Translations under genes and position numbers: made by a program
Part shown: positions 1 to 11,215 of the stretch, one piece after another
Numbering within the stretch: position 1 is the first letter of the stretch
Layout of the letters: each line of letters starts with the position of its first letter
Notes under the pieces: generated by a model
Database searches by the model: none
The model's input: the letters and a program-made list of their open reading frames with translations, nothing else
Told to the model about the DNA's origin: nothing
From: Ifrita kowaldi
Taxonomy: Eukaryota > Chordata > Aves > Passeriformes > Cinclosomatidae
NCBI GenBank assembly: GCA_013398055.1
Contig: VZRS01002379.1
Span: 1 to 64,000, forward strand
Direction of reading: 5' to 3'
Length of the DNA: 64,000 bases

Positions 1-3000
1 TCCCTGTGTTTGCCTAAACACCTGTCTGGTTTTGGGATCTGCTTTAGGGTAGAGTTGACAGTTTCCTACCAATCACCTCCTACAGTTTTTATTCACCCTC
101 CCAGGGAAGTTCCCTTGAGGAAACTCTCGCTGCCTCCAAGGAAACCTCTTCCCCTCACTTATTTTCTCTCCTCCCTCCAAAACACGGAACACTGGTGCAG
201 GGAGTTCTCTGCAAACCACAAGCACACACACAAAGAGCTTCAGCTCCTCCTGGCCCAGCCTGAGCATTTCAGCTACCGGGGAGAAGAAAGGAAGTGGCAG
301 GAATGAAAGATTGCCACTGCTTCCAGTGCCTGGCCTGGGAAGGGTTGGATCCGTTTCTCTGGGAAGAGACAAAGGAGTTATAATTACCAACAAAATAATT
401 ATAATTGATAATTACCAACAAAACCTCAGCAAGCTGCTGTTGTTTGACATTTATGCACAATATCCACCAGCACAAGGCTTTGTTGGGAATTCTCCAAGCC
501 TGTCTGTCCCTTTTCTTTCCCTCGGAGTGGTTCGAGTGCTGCTGGAGGTTGGAACAGAGGGGATTTTGCAAGGCCGGAGCTGCCGTGAGACCAAGGAGGT
601 TCCCTCCACTCCCAGCTCTGTCTGCAGTCAGTTCTTTACCCAAAACCTCTCCTGGAACAAGGCTGGGATATTCCTGGGAAGGTTCTGCCTGGCTCCTGCA
701 GTGCACACAGCGATGCTCAGGGATATATTTGGGCTCCCCATCAGGAATTTGCCTCTCCAAGCGAAGCCATTCTGCTCCAAATGCAATTTTCAGCCTCGGT
801 GACGTCAATCCCGGCTTCCTGTCTTCCCTGGGATGGAGTCTCTGTTACACTCGGCTTCCGAGGAGGCTTTCTAAAAACACCGGACTCTTCTGCTGACTCA
901 TCTCCAAACCAGACCAGGTGGGTCCCATTAACTCCAGTTCAGGAAGTGAAAATATGGAGAGCGTCCCCACAGACAGCCGGATATCTTGGCAAGGAAAAGC
1001 CCTGGAAAGGAGCCAGTTCAGGAAGCAGCTCAGGATAATGAGGTTTATATTTGTTGGTGGAGCAGAGGAAAAGCCCAAGGTGCAGAGTGATTTGGGTGAC
1101 TCAATCTGCTCCCAGTCTCCCAAGCCACCGGATTCCAGTTCAGATCTCATCCCCAATATCTGGTTGAAAACGGATATTCAGGGAATAGGATTTAGAGCGA
1201 CCATTAGGGCCCATAATTTTCAGAAGAAGATGAGAGAAAGTTGTTCCTTTCCGACCACAAGGCCGAGAAATTGATTCCAGAAAACCTTGGGGTTTTCCTA
1301 TCATTTTTGAGAAAGATCCAATCGCTTTCCCTGCAGCTGAAAAACTGACGACTAAAAATGAGCTGAGTGCTTTTCCTGAAGCCACTTGGCCAGATGGAAA
1401 GGAAGAGCAGGGAACATCCCAGACAACGAAGAAGAATTTGGAAGGGTCCAGAAATAAATTTTTGATTTTTTTTTTTATTGAGAAAGTATACAATGAGGCA
1501 ATTTTCTATTTTTTTTTTTTTTTAATAAATATTAGAAGATAGAATAGTTGCAGATGAAAGGATTGAGTGCAGGAGCCCGGAACCCTGATTTACTGTTTTC
1601 TACTCTTCGACCACAAGAATTTTGCAAAGCATTCCTCAAGAGCAAACTCTGTGAGATTAGAGCCCGATGGAGCAGAATTGAGGACAAAGTTCCACTGCAC
1701 CCTGGCTGCCCACGGCCTGGACATCCCTAAATTTCCATGGCTAACGATGGAAACGAGAGGGAAACAACCACAGCATCTCTTTATTGGACAACCTGAAAGG
1801 CAAAGCTTTGGGCTGAGATCCAGAGTGATCCTGGAAACCTCATTTTTTAATCCGGAGCGAGACATTTCCACTGGCTCGTGACCACGCTCCATCAATAACC
1901 TCGAGCTGCTGATGGAACATCCATTCCTGGGGAGTCCTGGGAAAAATGGGGATGGATATTTATGCCTGCCTGGAACACCCCTGGGCTGATCCTGAATGCA
2001 GGGCTCTCCTGGGGCTGGCGTTTCCAGCTGGGCTGCAGACACCACAGGGGATTTTGGAGCTTTAACTCTGGCAGGTTAAGGAGGTTTTTTTTGCTCCCCT
2101 GGCTGTCAAAAGTGTCTATTTAGGGAATTATCAGCTAAAAAGTCCCAGAAATGCCACTGGGGCTGCTTGTCCTACCCTTGCAGCTCCTGTGGGATGGGAA
2201 AGCTGGAGAATCCAGCTCTGCAGGCCAGGCTGAGTTACCAGAAATACCTGTCAGTGTCACAGTGACGCCTCATCCCATCCAAACCCTCGCTCAGGTCCTG
2301 GCAGGACGCAGTTTCCCCTGTGGAAACCCTTCCAGGGATGCACCAGCACTGCCCAGCTCCAAACCCAGCTGAGACAGAGAACTCCCAGCTCCACATCCCA
2401 TTCCCACCTTTTTTCTTCCACATAGAACATCCAAACTGGACACAGCCCATCTCCAGGTGAGCCCTGGGGGAAAATCCCTCTGTTTTTATCCCTTCATTTT
2501 GACACTTCCAGCACACAGAGCACGGAAAAACCCTGAACCAATTTTCCACTTCACCTCCTGAAGGCCCAGAGTGATCCATCCCAAGGACTGAGAGCAGCTC
2601 CTATCCATGGAGAAACCCAACCCCGGGAGCCGTGGGGTCGCTGCCGGACAAGATCTGACCCACCTGAGCCGATATCTGCTGGCTTGTCCAGCCTGGCAGA
2701 CGATCATTTCCTCACCATAAATTTCCAGCCCCGTTTCCAGCGCTCCCTTGGGGGCCGTGGGACGAGGGAAGCAGCGCCTGGCTCGTAAAGCTGAGCAGCC
2801 TTGAAACAGAACCCAGCTCCCGTGGAGCCCACGGGCTGGGATTGCAGCAGGGCGAGGAGAAAATAACAAACAAAATCCCCATCTCTGCAGAAAATTAAGG
2901 AGAAGTTGCACAGGAATTGATGTTCGGTAAAAATCAGCCTTTTCTTCACTCTCAACGTGATATTCTTTCACTTATTTAGAGAATTAAATCAGGAAAAAAA

Positions 3001-3881
3001 CAATTCTCAAGAAAGATTACAGCAAATTCTGTCTGTTCCTTCAGTCTTCTAAATTCATGCAATGATTTATTTATTTTTAATTTATAAATTAATTATTGTT
3101 TAGTTAAAATTAATAACAACAATGGGAATCAAATTAATTGTTTTTAAAGAATATAATTACGACAACAAATTAAATTAAATTATTATACTTGAAATCTCTT
3201 TCTTTCAGTGACCTCCCCTGCCCTCGCTCCCCTCCCAGGCAGGTTCTCTCCATCCCACAGAATTCCCTTTCCCTGGTGCTTTAGCTTTTAGCCCAGCTCC
3301 TGCCTTCTCCCAGCCCTCTGGGAAGCGCTGGCTGCTTTTCCAGCTTTTCCCAGCTCCAAACATCACCTCCCCGAGCCTTTGTAGCTCCCAGCCCGTGGAG
3401 CAGGGGCTGTGTTTGGCTTTGAACCCCTCAGGTGTGGAGCAGGGCCCGAGGAAAGGCCGTGGGCCCGGGGGGTGCCGAGTGCTCCCAAATGTGGGATGTG
3501 TTTTCCTAAGGGCACCTGCCAGAACCCCGCTGGCACATCAAGGGAAGGAAAATATTTGCCAGCAGCCTCCTCTCGCAGCGTTTCCCTGCCTCTGCGAGGG
3601 ACGTTGAGTTCAGCTGGGGCTGCAAACACGACGCTGCTCCAGCCAGGCCTGCCCCGACGGCTCCTGGAGGCTGGAACAGCCGGGATTGGGAAAACTGCCA
3701 GGCCCAGCGCTGCCTCTGTCCCCTGGGCAGCAGGAAACTGTCCCAGAAGGGTCACCAAGGAGAGGTTGAGTTGTTCCAGGTCTCGACTCCTTTCTGCCAA
3801 AAGCTGCCTTGAAGCTCTTCCCGAACTGCTCGGGCTTCTCCTTCCAGCCATTCAAAAATAATCATCCCCATTTGCAAATCC
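1..3881. other. Non-coding unique sequence
   Basis: No gene is recognisable here. The open frames (longest about 180 codons, at 269-808 on the minus strand) overlap one another on both strands and show no domain. Visible structure is minor: two near-copies of ATAATTACCAACAAAA near 380-395 and 408-424, a pair of poly-T tracts at about 1468-1525, and a strongly AT-rich segment at about 3060-3190 made of TTAATTTA-like words. The rest is mixed-composition DNA typical of avian intergenic or intronic sequence. Confidence 0.55.
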
Positions 3882-4048
3882 ATGGGATCATGGAATGGTT
3901 TGGGTTGAAGGGACCTTAAAAACCATCCAGTGCCACCCCTGCCATGGGCAGGGACACCTCCCACTGTCCCAGGCTGCTCCAAGCCCCATCCAGCCTGGCC
4001 TTGGACACTTCCAGGGATGGGAAGTCCAAAACCTCTCCGGCCAACAAT
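3882..4048 (-). mobile_element. CR1: CR1 LINE fragment, 3' end
   Basis: This is the 3' end of a chicken-repeat-1 (CR1) LINE retrotransposon, inserted so that its sense strand is the minus strand. On the plus strand it opens with the reverse-complemented tail (GGATCATGGAATGGTTTGGG) and continues through the conserved words CCCCTGCCATGGGCAGGGAC and CCATCCAGCCTGGCCTTGGA. It fades out in AACCTCTCCGGCCAAC, which corresponds to the next consensus block. It is 5'-truncated, as most CR1 copies are, and contains no reverse transcriptase coding sequence. It is moderately diverged. Confidence 0.93.
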
Positions 4049-7000
4049 TATTCCCTTTAAACTGTTTGTGACCCTGGAATTCCTGGCTGGAAGTTAAAGA
4101 TCAATAACAATTCTTGGATTTTCCCATTTAACTTTTCTACAGTCTGTGACCCTTTTTTTCCTTTTTTTTTTTTCTCCCCACTGTGAATATGATTATTCCT
4201 GGCTCCAGCTTGGATTTGTAGCCAAGCTAAAATGAAGGAATGTCCTCTGGACTTTCTGGTCAATAATCTGTTCCTCTTCTGCCACCTCAGTGAAGAATCT
4301 CTTCACACAGTTCCCAATTCACGATGCAGAAGTTTGGGTTCGGAACGGGACCAAACTCACAAAAGGAAAGGTTTTTATTTAAAAAGATTATATTAAAAAC
4401 ACGACCATAAAAATGAAAAATAAAAATTAGTTGCAAAGAGAACCCAACCACCAAAAAGACACACAAAACAGAAAAATGAGGTGGGATGGCTCGGGATCAG
4501 GGATTGAGAGGCAAGGAGGAAAATGCCCCCAAGATCTGAGGTTTATCTGAGCAGGACCAGTCAAAGCAGAGAGACAGGAGAGGTCACGGCCTGAAGGCAA
4601 CAAATCTTCCCTGGAAAAGACAACCTGTCCCACGAGGAAGGACTTTTTGAGGTGAAGCTGTAGAGATTGAGGTGATAACAGCAAAATTTTCCAGTTGCAC
4701 TCCCAATAAAGGTCGGGATGCGTCTCTTTGCTCTGGGGTTGCTCCCAGTACACAGGAGCTTCCATGAGGGCTGGAAATTCCTCAGCTTTCACCTCCAACC
4801 ACCCCCAGCTGGAACTGCAACGCTCCTGAACGCTCTGCACACAAACCCCAGAGCAGAACCGAGGCCACAACGTGCCTGCAATTGTCTCCTTTTCGCAACA
4901 TCTCAATTTTCCCCGGCTATTAAAAGACACATCTTTCCCTTTGCCGGCAAATCCCTGACATCTGGGCCGGGTTTTTCCCCTCAGGAAAGGCAGGATGCCA
5001 TCCCCGAGCCGTGATTCCAGGGTTGTTAAACAGCAGGGATTATCGGGCAGGACAATATTAAGTGGTATTTAACAGCAAGACCAAAGTTCCTTGTCAAATG
5101 CTTGACTTAGTGTTCCTTGATTGTTCGCATCCCAGTGCCGGGACCTTTTGCACTGAACCATTTTTCATTTTGACAACAAACTACCGCAGCTCTCCAACGC
5201 TGCCTGGCTGGAGCTGCCAGCAAAGTATTCCTGTGGCAGAAATATGGCCACGGAGAGGGGTTCAGGGCTGCAGGAGAGGAGGGTTCAGCCCTTTCCTTCC
5301 AGGGAGCAATGGCATTCCAAGCAGTAGGTGTCCTGAGTCAGAGCCTGGCTAATGCACTCAGTATGATCCTCTGTCTAGTCATAACAATGGGGGGAAAAAA
5401 ATCCCAAAAAAAGGGAGGGAAAAAGAGAAAGTCGAGGCTTGGTGTGATCGGTTAAATTACAGGCTGCCTTCTTCGGGATGCATCTTAATGAAGATGTATG
5501 GTGGGAGATGAGGGGATGGGGAAGGGAGGTTGGGTTACTGATTTAGGGGGGAATTTCCAAAAGGTTTTGGGAGAATCTGAAGGGCCTTTAAACCTCCACC
5601 AAAGCTGTTTTTATTAAAGCACTAAACCCAGGAGTGCTTATGAAAGTTAGAGTGTGATGTGAGCAAAAGGCAGGAAATAAAGGGGAAAAAAGGGGGCAAT
5701 TTAATGAAGGTTTAATCTTCAAGGGAATATGGACTTGGAGACTGTAAATCTAATGGAATGGCCCCATATTCCAATGTCAAAAGCTGCCATCTTATGCCAG
5801 CAAATTTAACATTTTCAGAGGAGAAATCAAGTTTTAAACCCAGCTGGTTGTGCTGGTAAAAGAGGGGATGTGGTAGCTGGAGACAGCTCCAAACCCGGCT
5901 CTTTCCAAGGGTCATTCCCACTGACAGATTTATTAGGGAATTTACCACCCCTTTTCCATCCTTCTCTGTCTGTACATGCTCCCTCTGCACTTCCAGGCCG
6001 GAAAATTTCCATGAAAAATCCTGGAAATTTGTTTGTGAGCTGGTCTGGACCCAGCCAGAAAAGCAGACTGGTTTTCACTGCGGGAGAAACCAACTTTGGA
6101 GTTTGCGATCTCTGTTTCTGATTTTTATTTTGAAATTCCTGCATTTCCTCAGTTTCTCTTTTCTTCATGTTTCTTTCTGGAAAGGACAGCAAAAGCCCAC
6201 CTTAAATACTCACTCTTTTACAGGAGTTCTAGCAATATTCCTGCAGAAACGTTGCATTAATACAAGAATTAACACACAGGTTTATTTTTCACTTCACCCC
6301 GAAGGGAACTGGGCATTTTTACAGATCTCTGTGTACAGCACAGCATCATTTAACACTCCAAACCTCCTCGCTGGGGGTTGGAAGCTCCGTCTGTGCCCTG
6401 AGCAAGCCCCATTCCCAGCGTTTCGTGATTCACCACAGAAGATTAAAATGTTTGCTCGCAGCTTTCCAGATTACACTGTGAGAAAGGCAGAAGATCAAAT
6501 GTAATCCCAATTTTATTCCTCCCTGCGCACACTCCAAAGGATTCCTCTTGTCAGCCTGACAACAGCCAAACTGCAGGCTCATCTTAACATACATTTTTTT
6601 CCAGAGGGTCTAATCCAATTCAACAGAAAGCTGGGAAAAAATCCCATTATTTGGAACAAATAAAACGAGGATAAAACCTTTGAACTGCCCTGAGAATGTT
6701 GCCAACCTCAGAAATAAGCAAAGCTTATTAATTAGGAACTATTAGCTCAGATGCTGCAGCTTTTTTCTCTTTTCTCATCTATCCACGGCTTTAAATCAGA
6801 GTTTGTTATCTGAGTTCAGATTAACAAACACTGAAGGAGGAACATAAATAATATAAATAAAATAAATCATATCAATAAAACCAGCTCAGGCAATGAATTC
6901 CTCCCCGCTGCTGCTGTAAAAGAAAGGAGAATCCTCACCAATAAACAACAGGGAATTTGAGAAGAGGATTTCTATGTTTTCATGTCTGTAAAATGACACC

Positions 7001-7967
7001 AGACTTGGCTGGGTGTAATGTGACTTGGAATTAAAGGAAAATAATCTGTGTGCCCTTTAAAGCTGCCATAAACCCTCCAAATTTGTACCTAAAACACAGA
7101 TCTCCGAAGAAATTCTGCACGAATTCCTGGCGAGTGATGGAATGGACACTGGGCTGTGATTTTAGCTTTTCATGGAGCGCTCTGGACCCCTTTCCTGCTC
7201 TCACACACACAAAATAATCCAGACTATTTGGCTTGCAAAGTATCGCTCAGCTGCGGTGGGAATTGTGTAAAACAGTTTGTTCTCAAGTAATTAAAGCATT
7301 TCAAATGAAATGGTCAGGCCAGCAATAATCATGCCTTGCTAAAAATGGATGAAAATTAACACCTTCTCTCCAAAGATCTCAGAATGCCGCGGCCTTTTCC
7401 GAGTGTTCCAAGCAGGGGCTGGGAGCCGTCGTTGGTCTCAGCTCTAAAATGAGCAAACCTAAAGCCGTGCCTGGATGAGCCTGGAATTAGGGCAGTCTGA
7501 GGTCTGGGGTCAAGGTGCAGCTCTGTGGTTTGGGCGCCGCCTTCCCTCCCCCACACCTCCTCCCCCGTGGATGCAGGGGATTGTTGTGGGACGCTCATTC
7601 CTTGGTGTCCTGGGGATATTCCCAGGGAAACAATCCCAGCAAACTCACCTGCGCTGCTGTTGAGCCAAGCCATGGGATGCCTCCTCTGAAATCACTTCAA
7701 AATTCCACTTTCTCTGATTTTTTTATCTCCCGTATCCAGAAGCTCTCCAAATGTTGTGGCAAGTCCCCCCTGGCTCTAGGACAAGGGATATTCTTTATGG
7801 GAATGTGCCTAATTAGCTCCCAAAGGGACAGGAGCTTCCTGCCTCGCTCCATCCCTGGCAAAGCTCCCACCCAAAAGCTGAAGGAACCATCAAGACTTTT
7901 CAGCCTCTCTATGGCAGGGGCTCAGTTAAAAGTTAAAACAATTCAGGTGTGTCCTAAAATCCCAGGT
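4049..7967. other. Non-coding unique sequence, AT-rich patches
   Basis: No gene is recognisable. There is a poly-T/pyrimidine tract at about 4149-4177, an A-rich/G-rich patch at about 5390-5430, and an AT-rich patch at about 6840-6885 made of ATAAATAA-like words. The segment at about 7040-7350 has balanced composition, few CpGs and no repeat signature. It looks like ordinary unique DNA that could be conserved, but conservation cannot be judged from one sequence. Confidence 0.5.
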
Positions 7968-8133
7968 CCCAGAAGAGTTCTGGCTGCCCCTGGATCCCTG
8001 GAAGTGTCCAAGGCCAGGCTGGATGGGGCTTGGAGCAGCCTGGGATAGTGGGAATTGTCCCTGCCCATGGCAGGGGTGGAATTAAATGATCTTTAAGGTC
8101 CCCTCCCACCCAAAACATTCCATGATTCCATGA
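7968..8133 (+). mobile_element. CR1: CR1 LINE fragment, 3' end
   Basis: CR1 3' end in plus orientation. It begins within CAGAAGAGTTCTGGCTGCCC and runs through GGATGGGGCTTGGAGCAGCC and the CTGCCCATGGCAGGGGTGG block. It ends in the diagnostic tail CCAAAACATTCCATGATTCC, with two octamer-like ATTCCATG units. It is 5'-truncated and non-coding. The match to the usual avian consensus is good, with scattered substitutions and small deletions. Confidence 0.93.
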
Positions 8134-10779
8134 CTGGGAAATGAAATCCCTGTGCTGCCATTCCCTGGTGGACGATCCTCTGCCAGCTCGGGCACACCTG
8201 GGACACTCCATCTGCCATTCAGCTGCTTCTGGCAAACGTTCAGCTCCAGACACCTCCGGGCTCTGCCCAGCCTCAGAGTGCAGGAATCCACTGCTGCCCA
8301 TGGAATTTCATAGGAATAATGGAACGCCTTCCTTTTACAAAAGAGAGCACAGCTAACCACAAATTCCCTGTTTTCTCCAACCCCCAGTGTCCCCAGAACC
8401 CAGCTGGAAGCTGCTGCTGGAATGGTGCAGGGACAGGAGCTCATCTGAGCCCCCAGGGTGATCCAGGGAGGGCAGAGGACACACGTGCCAGGCAGCTGCT
8501 GACCCATGAACAGCCTTCAATTCCATAAAAACAATAACCTAAAATAATATTCCATAAAAATAAAACCTGCAACAGACTTTTATTTCCATAACAATTGGAA
8601 AACAATTGGAACAGAGGGGTGAAGAACCAGTTGTTACATGGTGAGCTACACAAGCTTCCAATCCTGCTTCACTTTATTCACATTTAACCTTAAATCTCCA
8701 CCTGCAGGCACACAGGTATAAACTCTATAAAACTTCACTTGGGAGTGAATTCAAGACAAAATGTTGTAAATATTTAAAAGTGGCTGTTCAGAGTTTCAGG
8801 TAACGCTGGCAGTGAACAAATGGCCTCGTTCTGCATGGTCGCTTTCAGCCCAGAAATCCCTCAGCTGCTTCTTTTAGAGCACAGATTGTTCAGCACACAG
8901 AAAATTAAAGTGCAGCTTGTGAAGATGCACAGGGAAGATCTATGGCTTCATCCGAACCCTGAGAACCCTTCCATCAGTGCAGCTTCTTCTGAGCAAAACC
9001 TCAAGATATCACAGGGACATTTATAACTCGAGCAGCCTTTGATCAGGCAAAAAACCCTCCAGAAGGGTTATGTTCAGCAAGAGATCCACAAGCATTAACA
9101 AAACAGATGATCCATAAATCTGGGACAAGTGCTGGGTGACAGCTGGGGCTCTTCTGACATGAATTAAAGACCAAAGGGTCCTCTCAGCTATTTCTACCTC
9201 CTGTCCCCACCCCAAGCTATATTTTTTCCCTTCTTCGCTCTGAAGCCACAAGTCTGGAGGGTTCTCGGTGTGAGCTGCGCCTCTGTCAAAATCACTTCAC
9301 ACCCGCAGGCAAATTTTTTAATATGAATTGGGCTTTAAAAAACTTTACCTTGATTTAGTGAGAGAATATAAAGTGGGGCCACAGTCAATGTGTTGTTTGT
9401 AGGAACCCTGGAACGTGAAGGGTCTCTGCTACCAAGGCAACATTAAGCACTAACTCCCATTTAAAACGTCCCAAAGAAGCTCTTTATTCAGGGCAGGGTT
9501 TTTAAAACGGGGAAAGCAATGTTATCTGGAAGCAGCCATTTAAAATATATAGAAATACAGGAGGTTTTTGGACCAACACACTTCCAGGGATTGCTGCAAG
9601 TGATGTTGTTTTACTGCTGGTCAGGAGGCACAAGCCAAGGGTGGGAGTGGAGCAGTTTAGGCTGAGCTCAGCCTGAGCGGGGACATCACTGCAGTCACCC
9701 AGTCCAGCACGACATGGCACCAGGCTTTTATTTCCATTTGCTCCAGAAGGCTGGAGCTGCTCCTGTAAATCCCAATCTTTCAGCTTCCCTCACACCATCA
9801 CTTTAAGGACTATAGGAAAAAAAAAAAAAAGGAAAAGAAAAGAAAGGTAACAGAGATTTTATGGGCTGCCAACTGATTGCTGAGCTCATGCTCTATTGGC
9901 TTTGAGTGCAGGATCCATTACAGGTACCTCAACTACATTTTATCCCCAAACTACATTTCAGCAGCATTGCAGCTCCCAGGCTCTGCAGGGAGCAGGGGGG
10001 GTTGGTTCTCCTCCAGGGGAGCCGGGAAAAGGCTCCTGGAAAAGCCGTGGCAGAGCCACGGGTGGATTATCTTCCTGCAGAATCACACTCTAAGCTCAGG
10101 GAGACTTCGCCTCCCGATGCAATTGGGAAATCACAGCAGAAAGGGGATTAAAGTGCAGGTCCAGGCTCTGTTCTCCCGGCAGTTCTGGCTAGAGCAGCCT
10201 CTCTGGATGGCTCCGTGTCACATAATACACTCAGCAACGGCCTTAAACAAATAAGTGGCTTTTGTGTACAATGGGACGTGTGTACAGACCTGCAAAACCA
10301 CATCCACGGAACAGCAGCCAGCTATTCTTCAACCCTAAGTGAGTCCTTTCCTCACAAAATCTTCTTAAAGCCCTTCCTAAGCGTTATTTCACTTCAATAA
10401 ACTCGGCAGCACAGCCCTTTGGGATGTCTCTGGCTGGCAGCTGGAAGGGCTCAGGGCAGGGGGATTCAGGTGCCGCCTAAAGGGGATAAGTTGGGAAAAG
10501 GTCCGGCTTGCTGCCTTGACCCCCAAGCTCTGACCGAGATTTCCAGGTGATCCTCCTCCGGTGCATTCCCAAAGCCCGACAACTCAGAGAACTACAACAC
10601 GCTTCCAGTTTCCCAGGAAATGGCTGTAAGTGAGATTCCTGTGCCCAGTGGGAGGCACGGGAATATCTGAACCCATCTCAGCAGCTGCCCAGTTTCCCCA
10701 TAGATCTTCCAGGGAACTGAGCCGTCTTTCCAAAGTGACAAACCGCGAGATTTTTAATCCCGCCGTGTTCCAGCTTCTC
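8134..10779. other. Non-coding unique sequence
   Basis: No gene is recognisable, and the open frames are under 150 codons without domains. An A-rich tract lies at about 9810-9845 (A14 followed by GGAAAAGAAAAGAAAGG). A short AT-rich patch occurs at about 8525-8570. No other repeat is seen. Confidence 0.5.
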
Positions 10780-11215
10780 TTTTAACCTCCTCAGCTCCGC
10801 ACCTCGCCTCGGAGTTACCTGTGAGAGCTCATCCCCCAGGAGCGAGGCATTTTCCCTTTAACCCAGCATTTTTGGGAGGCCCACGTGCCCACGGCGTTAT
10901 CTCCCTTTCTCCTGAGCTTTGATCTCGTGGCTTTTTCATGCCGGGGCTGGGCCAGGCGGCTCTTTGGAGCATCCCCGCAGCGGGGCCATCTCTCAGCAGC
11001 ATCCTTGATCTGGGGACAGCGGGGGCTCCGCGCCAGCGCAGCGCCAACAGCTCCTGTTAGCGCCCAGCTCCTGCCGTGCCACGGGGCAGGGATGCTTCGC
11101 ATTCCAGCCTTTGATGCCCCTCGGGCCCGGCTGAAAGATGCGGTGACTTCAGGCGAGCTGTGGAAGGGACTTTCTCGCAGGCCTGGAAAAGCACCGCGGC
11201 TGTTTTAACAAATTC
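10780..11215. other. GC- and CpG-enriched unique segment
   Basis: This segment is visibly richer in G+C and CpG than its neighbours, with CpG clusters around 10800-10815, 10890-11045 and 11115-11215 (for example GGGGCTCCGCGCCAGCGCAG near 11021). An E-box CACGTG lies at 10882-10887. The CpG density is well below that of the island at 31.7 kb, and no CCAAT/YY1/X-box arrangement is apparent. It could be a weak or decayed CpG island or an enhancer. The overlapping 107-codon plus and 95-codon minus frames are expected in GC-rich DNA and are not called as genes. Confidence 0.35.

Noticed and set aside
4265..4325. Extension of the first CR1 (CACCTCAGTGAAGAATCTCTTC)
   Set aside because: It resembles a more 5' CR1 block, but about 200 bp of unrelated sequence intervenes, so continuity is not supported.
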